This document shows, piece by piece, positions 11,741-22,890 of a DNA stretch of 64,000 nucleotides. Where the stretch lies: the NCBI GenBank assembly GCA_022605425.2, contig JAKIMF020000011.1:744001-808000 (forward strand), given 5' to 3'. The notes beneath the pieces were generated by a model, which was not told the DNA's origin, did not search any database, and saw nothing but the letters and a program-made list of their open reading frames with translations. Each line of letters begins with the position of its first letter. The stretch's first letter is position 1. The translations under genes were made by a program, and so were the position numbers. The stretch comes from Hamiltosporidium tvaerminnensis (Eukaryota; Microsporidia; Dubosqiidae).

Positions 11741-12247
11741 AGTATTCTAATACTGCTTGGTCTTATAGCCACAATAATAGGATTAGCTGTTGGTTTATAT
11801 AAGGCAGTACAGTTCATAGAAGATAAAACATATGCAGCAAAAAAAAGAATAGAAAATATAATTACAGCTGTTTCTATTTTTCATATATTTTTAATACTCA
11901 GAAAATTTTCATTATTTTTGGTAGGATTTAGTTTATGCATACAATTTTTATTTTATAGTCTTTTAGATATTTATCCTGCTATATTACCAACTAATATATA
12001 TTTTGTTGTTGGTTCTTTAATGGCAGTAATAAATCATTTTTTATTTTTACGTGCCTTGGTAAAAGGTGATCATTATATTTTAGAAATGATATTTTATTTT
12101 ATAGTAGTTGTATGGTTAACACCCTTCTGTTTCTTTTTAAGTCTTAGTGCTAATGATGAGACATTACCTGTAAAAGGTACGAAAACAAAAACAAGGGCAG
12201 GAGAACTTATAAAAAGATTGTTTGATTTTAGTGAATTTAGAAAATAA
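11720..12247 (+). CDS. SVP26/TEX261-family membrane protein
   Basis: The 175-aa product has about four hydrophobic segments (roughly residues 3-26, 45-77, 88-112 and 120-145). It shares family landmarks with TEX261/Svp26: an N-terminal GLAVGLYKAVQFIED-like segment, a central VINHFLFLRAL (family pattern VxNHYL) and a C-terminal WLTPFCFFLSLSANDETLP. In yeast, Svp26 is an early Golgi/ER adaptor that retains or sorts membrane enzymes, including mannosyltransferases. The length is close to the usual family length. The start is well placed, with a CCC run 2 nt upstream. The gene stands alone, between a repeat array and a satellite. Confidence 0.85.
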   Translation: MFLIFLNSILILLGLIATIIGLAVGLYKAVQFIEDKTYAAKKRIENIITAVSIFHIFLILRKFSLFLVGFSLCIQFLFYSLLDIYPAILPTNIYFVVGSLMAVINHFLFLRALVKGDHYILEMIFYFIVVVWLTPFCFFLSLSANDETLPVKGTKTKTRAGELIKRLFDFSEFRK

Positions 12248-12280
12248 TAAATAAACAGATTTTCTTAGTTTATAATTGTT

Positions 12281-12592
12281 TTATTATTTTACTATTTTAC
12301 TATTTTACTATTTTATTATTTTACTATTTTACTATTTTACTATTTTACTATTTTACTATTTTACTATTTACTATTTTACTATTTTACCATTTTACTATTT
12401 ACTATTTTACTATTTTACCATTTTACTATTTACTATTTTACTATTTTACCATTTTACTATTTTACTATTTTACTATTTTACTATTTTACCATTTTACTAT
12501 TTTACTATTTTACTATTTTACTATTTTACTATTTTCTATTTTACTATTTTACTATTTTACTATTTTACTATTTTCTATTTTACTATTCTTTA
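12281..12592. repeat. Octanucleotide satellite (TATTTTAC)n
   Basis: About 310 bp of TATTTTAC repeated with occasional shortened (TATTTAC) and variant (TATTTTACC) units. The apparent 105-aa frame across it is a repeat artefact. A retroelement 3'-end relic follows at once, with more TTTTACTATT on its far side. Confidence 0.9.
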
Positions 12593-12657
12593 AAGAGTTA
12601 AAAGAAAACATGTAAAAAAAATGGTAAAAATATTTTAACCCAGAATTTTTTAAATAA
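12590..12657 (+). mobile_element. 68-bp 3'-end fragment of R4/Dong-like element
   Basis: This segment matches, in the opposite orientation, the final codons and 3' UTR of the copy at 10380-11168: AAAGAAAACATGTAAA, then ATGGTAAAAATATTTTAACC, then CAGAATTTTTTAAATAAA. It is flanked on both sides by ATTTTACTATT from the satellite. It is best read as an extremely 5'-truncated insertion into the repeat. Confidence 0.8.
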
Positions 12658-13012
12658 AAACCATTTTACTATTTAATTGTTTTATTATTTGTTTAATTAA
12701 TTTATTATTTCATTATATTATTATATTACTATTTTAATATTTTCTTGATTACTTACATGTTTTTTTGATATTCTTTCTTATAGATTCTTATTTAAATTTT
12801 TATTTTCATTTTTTAAAATAGTTTATTCATATTCTTTATTATAGATTCTTATAAATTCTTATTTTTATTAAATTTTGATTTAAGTCTTTGAATAAAAAGA
12901 ATTTGAATTTAAAATATTGGATTTTTTAGTTTTTTTTGTAATTATAGAACCTGAAATTAATTATTAAAATGAATCAAAGACATATTTTTTGCCCCTTTTT
13001 GTCTTTATATAA

Positions 13013-15568
13013 ATGAGTCATCGTATAAAAATTTGTTTTAACAAGTTGTTTTGTAAGTTTAATGGATCCAAATATATTTTTATAGAAATGTTATATTTGT
13101 GTGGAATAGTTGGTTTGAAATTTGATATATTGATATATGATGAAAATGAATGTATAAAAGGTAATTCCTCTAATGATAAATGTGATATAATAAATGAGAT
13201 GAATGAGAAGTGTAAATATGGAATCGATAGGGATGTTTGTATTGGTAATAATACGTGTGATGCAACGGAGAAAAACGAGAAGTGTAAATATGTAAGCGAC
13301 AGGGATGTTTTTATTGGTAATAATACATGTGATGCAACGGAGAAACGTACATATGTTAGGGCTATGGATGTTTGTAGAGATAATGAGGTATGTGATGCAA
13401 TAAAGGAGACGGAGAAATGTATATATGTGAGCGAAAGTGATGCTATTATGAATTATGACACATTTAAAGAATATTTGAAAGAGAAAAATATTTTAATTGA
13501 GAATATTTTAGTGTGTAATATGGAATATCCAAATAAACGTTTTATTGAGTTTGAATTGCTAGAGAGAAATAATACAAATGTATTTTTCTTTATTGGAAAG
13601 GTACGAAAGAGAGATATAGAAATGTTTAATGGTGTATTACAGGAAGAATTTTTAAATAATTCATGGGAAAATTTATTTGGTGAAGATTTTTTTAAAATAA
13701 TGAATTTTTTAATGATTTTTAAAGCAAAAAAAGGTAAGAAAAATTGTAAATTTTTAGAAGAAATAACTTATACGTTTATAAATGGCAAATATAACAATTA
13801 TTTTGGAAATTTATTGTTTAGTTCGGATTTTGGTCCTTTTAAAATTGATAATTGGTTACTGATTAATATATTTAATTCTGCGTATGTATTATTTTCTATT
13901 AAAAGAAATTCTTGCACTGAAATATTTTCTAACTCATCAGAAAATTCAGATACATTAAATATAAGATATAATGAATCTAATATAAATGATATTGATCTGT
14001 TCATATGTAAAGATTTATTTAAATTTATTTCTGGTGAATACAATGGTTTGAAACTAAGTTACTTCATATTATTTATATTTAAATCTATAAAAATATCTAC
14101 ATGTACTATACTTAAGGATGTAAGTGAAGGCTTATGTAATTATTATAAATTTTCAATTTATTTTCCAGAAGATGTCGAATCGCTTTTTATAAATACAAAA
14201 TATTTTTATACCGAATTCTTAGATTTTTGTATGAATTTTTCATTTTGCAGGAATATTAAAAAGATATATGTAAAATCTGAGTATTTTACGGATGAAATAT
14301 GTATTATTTTACGAAAATTTTTAGGATTGCAAAAAGTAATATTTAATATTCAAAATATGAGATATATTGATATTGATCCAATTTTATTTTTTTCTATTTA
14401 TAGAAAATTAACATATTTGGAAATAAAATGTGTTCATATCGTAGATCCTATATTTCCGCTTTCAAAAATTATTTTAAGTGACAGTTTTGAGCTTAGAATT
14501 CAATGTTACGAATTTGTTACTTGCGAGGATTATAATTTCAGAAAGAAAAAAAGACTATTAAAAAATGTTTTGTCGAATATGAATGTTGAGGTAATGAATT
14601 TTTCTATTAATGATTTAATATCTTCTCTTAAAGAATTTTCAAATTTAAACACTATTAGAGTAAAAAATTATGGAATATCGAAAGTTTGTATTATTTCTAC
14701 TGAAACAATTGATATAATAAAAAAATTGAATGAAATAAGCCTCTACGGATTTTATATTTGTAGCGATTTTTTTAAATGTTGTATAGAATCGCGGAAAATC
14801 ATTCAAATAAGATTAATTTCATGTCTAATTGAATTTACAGAAAAAAATTTGGATTTGAATGAATCTTTAAATATACTAGCCATTCAAACTTGCAAAATAA
14901 ATAATTGCAAGTATTTGTTAAAGAATATATCCAAATTCAAAAAGTTAGTCTGTTTAGAATTTAATAAATGTGGATTATTGAAAGAAAATATTGTATGTTC
15001 CAACAAGGATATAGAAATCTCGAATTTTCAAACTATAAATACTAAAAATGATAATTCATCCGATCTCATACCTTCAATAAAAGAGCTTAAAATAATTCAT
15101 ACGTGTTTATCCTTAGAATATTTGCATTCAAATTTAAATATATTATATCTATCAAAAATATCTCTTGAAAAGGTAGATTTAAGTTTAGAGGATATGAAAA
15201 TATTAAATAGATTCAGATTTCTTAAACATATAATTTTAATAAAAATAAATTTGAAAAGAAATGACATTAAAGATTCAAATGAAAGTATATTTTTATCGAA
15301 TAGTGTTTTAAATTTAAATGTTATTGTTTTTAAAAATATTGTATTAACGAGTAGAGATATCTATTGTATTTCAAAAATGAAAAATTTAGAACATATATCT
15401 TTTACAAATATTAATTTTAGAAAGTATAATGTTTCATTGCGAAATATAAGTCTAAGAGTAATGAAAAATCTTAAATCCATTTGGATTACAAAATGTGATC
15501 TGCTTGATGAAGAATATTGGTATCTCGTTGAGAATTTTTCGGGCAAAAATATTTATCTTTATCGTTGA
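13013..15568 (+). CDS. LRR-like protein with N-terminal Cys repeat
   Basis: The product is 851 aa. Residues about 58-145 hold three to four units of about 23-24 residues, each with conserved cysteines (pattern EKCKYxxDRDVxIGNNTCDA). A mixed globular region follows. From about residue 385 on, irregular leucine-rich repeats appear, with the pattern LxxLxLxxCxL (for example LNEISLYGF, LVCLEFNKCGL and LKSIWITKCDL). Large families of diverged LRR proteins are known in microsporidia and often have no assigned function. I see no convincing signal peptide, although residues 20-38 are mildly hydrophobic. A CCCC run lies 17 nt before the ATG. The protein resembles the interrupted LRR gene at 44159-46504 in style. 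A role in protein-protein or host interaction is inferred only. Confidence 0.8.
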   Translation: MSHRIKICFNKLFCKFNGSKYIFIEMLYLCGIVGLKFDILIYDENECIKGNSSNDKCDIINEMNEKCKYGIDRDVCIGNNTCDATEKNEKCKYVSDRDVFIGNNTCDATEKRTYVRAMDVCRDNEVCDAIKETEKCIYVSESDAIMNYDTFKEYLKEKNILIENILVCNMEYPNKRFIEFELLERNNTNVFFFIGKVRKRDIEMFNGVLQEEFLNNSWENLFGEDFFKIMNFLMIFKAKKGKKNCKFLEEITYTFINGKYNNYFGNLLFSSDFGPFKIDNWLLINIFNSAYVLFSIKRNSCTEIFSNSSENSDTLNIRYNESNINDIDLFICKDLFKFISGEYNGLKLSYFILFIFKSIKISTCTILKDVSEGLCNYYKFSIYFPEDVESLFINTKYFYTEFLDFCMNFSFCRNIKKIYVKSEYFTDEICIILRKFLGLQKVIFNIQNMRYIDIDPILFFSIYRKLTYLEIKCVHIVDPIFPLSKIILSDSFELRIQCYEFVTCEDYNFRKKKRLLKNVLSNMNVEVMNFSINDLISSLKEFSNLNTIRVKNYGISKVCIISTETIDIIKKLNEISLYGFYICSDFFKCCIESRKIIQIRLISCLIEFTEKNLDLNESLNILAIQTCKINNCKYLLKNISKFKKLVCLEFNKCGLLKENIVCSNKDIEISNFQTINTKNDNSSDLIPSIKELKIIHTCLSLEYLHSNLNILYLSKISLEKVDLSLEDMKILNRFRFLKHIILIKINLKRNDIKDSNESIFLSNSVLNLNVIVFKNIVLTSRDIYCISKMKNLEHISFTNINFRKYNVSLRNISLRVMKNLKSIWITKCDLLDEEYWYLVENFSGKNIYLYR

Positions 15569-15847
15569 ATTTCTTTAAAAAAGCCAAGAAACTTAAGTTT
15601 AATTTTTAATAAATTATTTATTATTTATTTCTACTGATTGTTGGAATGAAAATACTATAAATAAATGTTTTAATCAATTTTTTTTCATTTTTTGAAGTTA
15701 ATTAGATCTTATTCATAGTATTTGCTAATGCCCAAATTTATTCATTTTCAATTTTTGTACAGGTCGAGATTTAAATAAATAATGAAGTAATTATTTATTT
15801 GATTTTAAAACACATCATTGCAATTCACATAGCAGTTTAATTTAATA
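15569..15847. other. AT-rich 3' flank of LRR gene
   Basis: No coding sequence is visible between the LRR gene and the Helitron-like terminus at 15848. Confidence 0.5.
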
Positions 15848-15875
15848 CTAGACGTTAATCCCGTAGAAACGAACA
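15848..15875 (-). mobile_element. Helitron-like 3' terminus
   Basis: CTAG preceded by A, then CGTTAATCCCGTAGAAAC, nearly matches the end at 19844 (CTAGCCGTTAAACCCGTGG). Only about 25 bp is shared. On the minus strand it ends in CTAG followed by T, as expected for Helitron 3' ends. It probably marks a non-autonomous or decayed copy extending to higher coordinates, whose other end I cannot place. Confidence 0.5.
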
Positions 15876-16443
15876 TTCTTTTACATTCCTAAGAAAAGAA
15901 ATCCCGAAAATAATCTTAAACTTTACGATCTGAGCCATAATTTCTGAATAATTTTCAATAAAAATTATATTCACCTACCTAGTCTGTTTTTCGTATATTT
16001 TTAAGTCTTTCATTTTTTTGATTATTTGCCGCTTAAGCATTTCCTCAATAAAATTTAGACTATTTTAATAGCATATTCTCCTTCTTTTATTTTATTTACT
16101 TTCAATTTTTCAGAGCTTCAGCTCGGCATTTTATGTTTTGCCTGTTCCCTTTCCACCTATTTCTATTCAATTCTGTCTTTTTTCTCGAAGAAATTTACCT
16201 AGACATTGAATTTTCTTTGTCTGAAAACACTGTTCTTTTAAATAAATGCTGTATTATTTAATTTATTTATTCTATAAATTCTTAATCATTTTTATTAAAA
16301 ATCTTTTGATTTAATCAAATATAACGTTATTTAAAGCTATTCAGCTAAATTTGAGCTATGCAATTATTATTGAGAATAGAAATATATTATACAGAAAAAT
16401 CATAGGATAAGATAATTGTATCATAAAATTTTTTATGCAACTG
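15876..16443. other. Spacer, possibly interior of a decayed Helitron
   Basis: AT-rich, with no reading frame. It lies between a Helitron-like terminus and a dispersed repeat copy, and holds nothing else that I can name. Confidence 0.4.
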
Positions 16444-17600
16444 TAAATTCTTAGAAAATAAATCTTAACAAATAATTTAATTTTTTTTTAAACAGAATAC
16501 TTTAGAAAATGAGAAAAAATATATTTATGTGTTTTCCTCCACGTTAATACAGTCTTAGAAAATATTTTTACAAATTCAATCACTAATATTTTCTCCAACC
16601 AAAGGAATATTTTCAATTGTTTTATGCTCAGTTCTACTCACAATTATTGGTTGTGTAAGTTTTATGAACAAATAGGACGAGACATATCCAAATTGGAGCA
16701 CACTTATTGATGTCTTAAATTCTTTTAACCAATTTAACATTTCGAGGTGAGACGTCGTCGCCGGGACATTCTGAATTATATAAATGACTTAAATTCTTTT
16801 TTCTACCTTTCCTAATACATTTTTTCATATTATAAATAAATTCGATTTTTTATTTAATTAAGAATTTATAATGTTATTTCCTTTATTAAGTGGAGGGAGG
16901 ATAACCACATAAAAAACTTTCTGCTTGGCAATGAGTTGTGAAACTGGTGCGAGATCATTGTTTGGATTTTTGGTGGGAATAAAACCACATTACCTCTTCG
17001 GTTATTCTTTGGGAGTTGTTATGAGGAGGAGAGGTCTAAGAAATGGAGAAACTTTTTCTACAAATTTATTTGTAGTTTTTTATGTAACCAGATTGCAGAC
17101 CGCAGCTGAACATGTAGGTAATTGCCATGTAAAAGCATGGAAACCTAGCCTTGCACACTCGGGTTAGAAGACTTAGCGCCTGAGAGATATAAAAACAAAA
17201 ACCATTTAAAGCCAGGAGAGCTAAGTAGCAGGTTATACCTGTTGGTATGACATTGCACTGTCTAGGTGGACCCCTGTAAATCACCGAAATATATCTTAGC
17301 TAGAAGTTTATTAGATTCAGAAAGTGTAGAGTAAGTGGGAATGTTGCATAGTCTTGGGGGAGCCCAGGGGGGCTTCGGCCTTCGATCACACTCCATGCAA
17401 CGGACATTAACGAACCCAGGGCAACTGCTTCGCCTATTTATTAGGTTCTACACACCTGGTAGATGAAAGGCTTTGGGACGTAGGTATCGCAGGGGTTACA
17501 GATGGAGTGTTGGGGTAGCAGTTATTTATGTTAAACCTAGAACTGCGTTAATGTCATGAAAACAAATATAACACTTGCCACTGTTTTAAAAAGATGTGAT
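16444..17600 (+). repeat. Dispersed repeat family, copy A (about 1.15 kb)
   Basis: This segment aligns along its whole length with 25641-26760 (same orientation, more diverged). Its 3' 700 bp align with the reverse complement of 36139-36838 at high similarity. The 3' part is GC-richer than the surroundings. It contains a short hairpin GGAGCC/GGCTTC near 17365-17385 and an anticodon-arm-like hairpin near 17255. An 80-aa frame at 16925-17167 has a counterpart in the inverted copy, but amino-acid changes are common and the third copy destroys it, so I treat the repeat as non-coding. No terminal inverted repeats or known transposon domain were seen. Confidence 0.8.
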
Positions 17601-18150
17601 ACTTTTAAATAAAGTTTTATTTTAATTTCCTTTATTCATTCACATTTATATTTCTTTTATAAATTTTTTATATTTCAATTTTATTTTTTATAGTTTAAAA
17701 CGAATCATATTTCTATTATTCTAATAAACTGTAAGATGGGAAGAAATTTGGATTTTTTCATTTAAACTCTAATTCTAATTACAATTCAGTGTGTTATAAA
17801 CCCAGGGGTAAATTTAATTTATCATCGTTTTTTCTAAAATTCTAGTTTCAGATTTCTTGATCTTTATATTATTATATATTTATTTTATAAATCTCTGATT
17901 CTTCCCATTAAACAAAATAAATAATTTTAATTCTCTCTTCTTCAAAAATTATAGATTAAAAACCTTTTTATTTGTAAATTTATTAAAAAACTTTTGCATC
18001 TGTGAAATATCAATACCTTCTAACTCATAAAATTTCAATGCTAAATAAATCTATAAAAAAACTCATTTGTAAAAAAATAATAATTTTTAAACTACTCTAT
18101 AAACTAAAATATTATTTTGAATTCTTTATATTCTAAAATCTATAAAATAT
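17601..18150. other. AT-rich spacer upstream of epimerase gene
   Basis: No gene or recognisable element seen. Confidence 0.5.
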
Positions 18151-18335
18151 AACATTTCTCAGTCTCACTACATTTAAAATACAAATTATTCTTCTAATTC
18201 TCAGTAAATTTAAAATATTTCTCAGTCTCATTAAATTTAAAATATTTCTAAGTCTCGATAAATTTAAAGTACAAATTATTTTTCTCAGTCTCACTAAATT
18301 CCAAATATTTTCCTAAGTCTGATTAAATTTAAAAA
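18151..18335. repeat. Imperfect tandem repeat before epimerase gene
   Basis: The unit TCTCAGTCTCACTAAATTT, with variable AAAATATT spacers, recurs about five to six times with a period near 30-45 bp. It ends about 20 bp before the start of the gene. Confidence 0.65.
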
Positions 18336-18354
18336 AAACTACCCTCAACAGTCT

Positions 18355-18996
18355 ATGGTACAAAAAATTACACAACTTGAGGCTAAAAAAATAGATTCTG
18401 ATCTTATTGAAATGGGATTTTCTTTAAACTCATTAATAGAAATAGCTGGTTACTTAGCATACAACATAATATCAGACATTTTAAAAAAAGAAAATTTAAA
18501 AAATATTTTAATACTGATAGGACCTGGCAATAATGGAGGGGATGGGTTAGTTATATCTAAATATCTAAAAATAGAAAATTATAATGTTAAAATATGGTGT
18601 AATAAGACAGTACATCCAGATTTATTAAAAATTTGTAAAAATTTGGAAATTGAAAATGTTTTAGATTTTGAAGTATCTAATTTTGATTTAATTATTGATT
18701 CTATATTTGGATTTTCATATAAACCCCCATTAAGAGAACCGTATTTGTCAGTAATTAATAAAATTAAAAATCATAAAAAAATTATTTCTATTGATGTTCC
18801 TACATCATATGTGGTAGATAAAGAAAATACTGATTGTATTTTTAAACCTTTATTTGTTATATGCTTTGTTGCTCCTAAATTCTGTTGTGTTGGTTTAAAT
18901 GTTTATGTTGTTAAATGCTTTGTTCCAAGAAGTATTTGTAAATATCTTAATGATTTGAATTATGATAGTTATAGGTATTATGAATCTTTGAAATAA
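18355..18996 (+). CDS. NAD(P)H-hydrate epimerase (YjeF N-terminal domain)
   Basis: This 213-aa enzyme is expected to interconvert R and S forms of hydrated NADH/NADPH (NADHX/NADPHX), allowing repair by the partner dehydratase. The Rossmann-type YjeF_N fold is indicated by GPGNNGGDG (about 56-64), the following LVISKYL helix, DSIFGF with the likely catalytic Asp at about 115, the IDVP strand (146-149) and a CFVAPK-like strand near 170-175. In most family members the IDVP strand continues as SG; here it reads TS, an unusual change near the substrate pocket. The family member Edc3 carries a related domain, but this protein is a stand-alone domain with the glycine-rich motif intact. A CCC run lies 10 nt before the ATG. 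No partner dehydratase is in the window. Confidence 0.88.
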   Translation: MVQKITQLEAKKIDSDLIEMGFSLNSLIEIAGYLAYNIISDILKKENLKNILILIGPGNNGGDGLVISKYLKIENYNVKIWCNKTVHPDLLKICKNLEIENVLDFEVSNFDLIIDSIFGFSYKPPLREPYLSVINKIKNHKKIISIDVPTSYVVDKENTDCIFKPLFVICFVAPKFCCVGLNVYVVKCFVPRSICKYLNDLNYDSYRYYESLK

Positions 18997-19843
18997 AAAA
19001 ATTATTTTTAAGAATATATTTCATTTTTTAATTTAATATTTTTGTTCTTAATATTATATTTGGATTTAATATTATACTTTCTATTTTAAGATTATATTTA
19101 TTTTTGATTTAATATTTTTTATTTTAAGAATATATTATATTTTTAATATTGTACTTTCTCATATTTAAATTTATACTTTTCTAGTTTCTAATTTATATTT
19201 CATTTTAATATTAGACTTTCTATTTTCAAATTTATATTCTCTGCTACACAATATTTTTTAAAAAACGGTAAAAATTTTTGTTTTTGGAAACAAATGAAAT
19301 ATTGTTTTAGGAAAATGTTTTACATATAAAAATAAAATAAGAATTTATTTTTTGTTAAACTTACTTTTTTTGAGAAATTACAAATTTATATTCAGAATTT
19401 TATCTAAATAGTTATCTAAATATAATTTTAAATAGTTATCTAAATATAATTTAAAATATTATTTTTAATATGTAAGAATAAATAAGGATTGCATTTATCT
19501 TTCTGTGTAAATATCCATCAATTGTTTATCGATTCGTTGGTTCTTTTTACAGGTAGCAGTTTATAATTACTTATTTACTTATAAACGTAATCTTTATATA
19601 GATAATTGTCTAATTATAATCTCTTGAATTACAATTTAATTTTTGAAAATATATTTTTAATAATATATCATAGAATCAGACAATTCTTTTAAAATTTTAT
19701 GTCGGAATTTATACGTAAATAAATAAAAAAAATTAATTTATTCTACATAATTCTTATTCAATATTTAATTTTCTTATAAGTAAATTACTATAAAAATATT
19801 TTCTTTTTTTTTATTATATTCTGAGATTATTATTATATCTTAA
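18997..19843. other. Spacer between epimerase gene and Helitron
   Basis: Very AT-rich. It has several short imperfect repeats of TTTAATATTATA type at 19015-19230 and a doubled TAAATAGTTATCTAAATATAA near 19405-19450. No gene was found. Confidence 0.5.
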
Positions 19844-20281
19844 CTAGCCGTTAAACCCGTGGAAACAGACTCAATTATATATCAAAAAATCTTAAATATG
19901 AAGTGAATTAAAGCATAATATAGAGATTTGCTTTTATCTTCTTTATATTGTTAAAATTCCTGCTTATTGAGCATATTTTAAAAATTAGAAAAGGTTTTCA
20001 TTTCTATAAGAAGCAGTTAAGAATATTGAAAATAATTGAAGAGAACCAAGGAATTTTAATTTACAAAGATATTGCATATATATTCTACTTCGAACCAAAA
20101 ATATTAAAAAATTACATAAGTAATTAAAGTCATTTATTTATCTATGAATTTCTGTTTTTGAAAATAAATTTTATCAAACCTGGAACAAATTAATTTTTAT
20201 ATTGTTTACATAAAAAGAATAAGATTTTAGACTTCTAAAATATTTTCATAAAAAAAAATAGGACTTGTAACTTATATTTAC

Positions 20282-21322
20282 TCAGTTTTCAAAAACCGCT
20301 TTATACACAACATTTTTTGTAAATATTTTGTCACTTCCAGGCAAAATTTTACCTTGCTCAGCCGTATCTTTAATATAAACTTTAACATCATTTAAACTTC
20401 TAACCCTAGAAAAGGCAACATAGAGTTGCCTATGGCCAAAATCAGGTGTTGGTAGAAAAATACCAACCTTGTATAGTGTTTGACCTTGAGCTTTGTTTAT
20501 TATCATAGCGAAAGCCAACCTGATTGGGAATTGTCTTCGTTTAAGTTGAAATGGAAGACCTGCATCTGATGTCAAATCGATTCTTTGAAGAAATATATAA
20601 TCTTAATTTTCACAATCGGTAAAATTTAGCCAAAATGAGATTCGGCTTCATTTCACATACAATTAGCCTAGTCCCGTTAAAAAACCCGCTTTCTGTATTT
20701 AAATTTCTAAGAAGCATAATAATAGCGCCTTTTTGAAGATAAAGAGCGTGAAGAGGTGTTCCAAAAGGTGTAAGAGAATTTAAAAACTCAATAGAATAAT
20801 TAGTTACATCATCAGTATCATCACTTATAAGACTATCTGTACTTAAATAAGTTTTTTCCTCGCCCTAAAGAATATCAAAAACACTTTGATTGATTTTATC
20901 AACTTCTTCATTTGTATGCGTTAGAATTACCTTCTTGGAAAATTTATAGATCGTATTTACGAATTGTACTTCGCCAAAAATATCTTTAGAAATCATATGA
21001 GATGGGATTTCTATTAAGGTTTCTTCTAAACCATCAGTATTCATAAGCTTCCATTGCCAAGTTTAATGAGCCATTCACTATACGGCTTGTCTTTTGCCTG
21101 CATATTGTTACGGAGTTTCAATATTTTAAAGTCATTCCACAAAGAGCAATTCTTCAAGCTGGATTGAACAACATCTGATGCTTGAGCTCCGGGTATCACG
21201 AGCAAACACTGTCTATAATCACCACCCTTAATTATTACTTTTCCACCAAAACTTACTCGCGATTTATATTGAATGTCTCTCAATAATCTATCTATACTTT
21301 GCAGGGCGAAAGCTGGAGCCAT
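20282..21322 (-). pseudogene. Helitron PIF1-type helicase C-terminal fragments
   Basis: The piece 21041-21322 carries FGGKVIIKGGDYRQCLLVIP, in which the usual GGDFRQ motif III reads GGDYRQ, plus LRNNMQA. The piece 20282-20575 carries AFAMIINKAQGQTL and LYVAFSRVRS, the terminal motifs V and VI. Stops and frameshifts lie between them. Confidence 0.85.
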
Positions 21323-21492
21323 GGTAGCTTCATCTTAAATAATTAGAAAAGAATCATGAATTTTTCGCCCTTCGCTCGAGTTTGGTTTAACACCACAAAC
21401 AGACGTTTCATTAAGAATCAGTGGAACTTTAAATCTTGAATGATATGTTCTTCCTTTATGTAGTAACTTTGCTGCTATTCCTCTTGAGGCAA

Positions 21493-22074
21493 CTAAAATA
21501 TTAGTTTTTCACTTCGTTTTATTGTATAATACAATGCTTTATAAAGATAAGTTTTTCCGCTACCTCCTAGTCCGTCTAAAAAAAAACTTTTTTCGTTATT
21601 GCTGTTATTTAATGTGGTCATAATTTGTTCGAAAGCAATTCTTTGCTCTTCATTTAATGTTTCTTCATAGTTAAAATTTTCTTCTTCATCAAATGTAGCA
21701 CATAGTGGTAGAAGACTAGTCAGAGGGTCTTCTAATCCAAAATCTCTACAGCGTTTTCCGTGTGTATTCAAAATCCTACTTATATTATTCAAAGCATAAC
21801 TAACAGATAATTCGAAAAATTCCTCAACAGGATGGCGGTGAAAATGGCAATAATCTTCGATAAGATTATCTTTGTGATTTGTCATAAATTTTGAAATGTC
21901 AGTAACATAAGTAAAAAGATATATATATGCGAATAAATCTCTTATATTTTTCGGTATTTTCATTGTTACTGCATCATTTAAAGTTTCGTTCCAAACGTTT
22001 TTATCAGTTGTCAACCCTTTTGCTCTAGCTGCTTCAAAATAATTTTTATAAGTTTTTCCGTCCACTGTCCTCAA
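21493..22074 (-). pseudogene. Helitron helicase N-terminal fragment
   Basis: It begins with the linker (RTVDGKTYKNYFEAARAKGL), continues to LNEEQRIAFEQI (Q-like motif) and ends with the PIF1-type Walker A FFLDGLGGSGKTYLYKAL. The frame breaks soon after. Confidence 0.85.
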
Positions 22075-22548
22075 ATATTCGAAAGAAATGGCTCACGGTA
22101 TATGCAATAACAAAATTCTTAAGTAATATAACTCAGAATTCATATACTGATAGTTAAGATTCTTCCGATACAGTTTTTTGCGTTTCTGATTCGACGTAGC
22201 CACATGTGGTCTTTCAGACAAAGTTGTCGGGGATTTCGACATATTTCAATTGACAGTACTGACTATATTCCCTATTTAGTTTGAATCAAGCTATATAAGT
22301 GCTGTCTATATGTATAGATATAGATTCTTTTATTCTTTGTTCATCTGATGAAAAAATATATTTTGTTCTCCTTCAAGATGAACTGCTAGTCTTTTAACAG
22401 TGTGGCTTTGTTCATGTGTAGGAAATTTAAAAATTCACCAGGCGGCTTCATGAGGACTAATATACCCTGAATCTATATAAGTTTTTATTTCGTCGAATTG
22501 AAGACTATTATTTGCGCGATCGGATCCTTTATAAGCATAGCCAAATAG

Positions 22549-22809
22549 TTATTTTACAGTTTTAAATGAAGCACATATATCAACATTTATATGGCATTTA
22601 TATTTCGGAAAGATATGGATTATAAGGAACCACCCAGCTATTATCAACATGATTTTCCCCAATTTTAACTGGATTCCTTTTTCGTCTACGATAAAGAGGG
22701 TATCTGTCAGATTTTTAAACAATGTATTCTTGAAATTTTTTTGGAATTTATTTACTACATATATTTTCAACCATGCAAGGTGAATATGACAAAAATCCAC
22801 AGGGTCCAT
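22549..22809 (-). pseudogene. Helitron Rep-helicase linker fragment
   Basis: The tail KYKCHINVDICASFKTVK matches the conserved 'ky.cHiNvE.c.s.ksvkY' block found after the Rep domain in Helitrons. The rest is degraded. Confidence 0.7.
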
Positions 22810-22890
22810 GGATCATATTTTTAGTTATTATACTAAATAATCCAGGGTGTGTATTTTTATCATGAATTTCTGCCCAGACCATCTTATCAA

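Noticed and set aside
12276-12593. 105-aa frame of repeated FYYFTILL
   Set aside because: It is a translation of the TATTTTAC satellite and not a gene.
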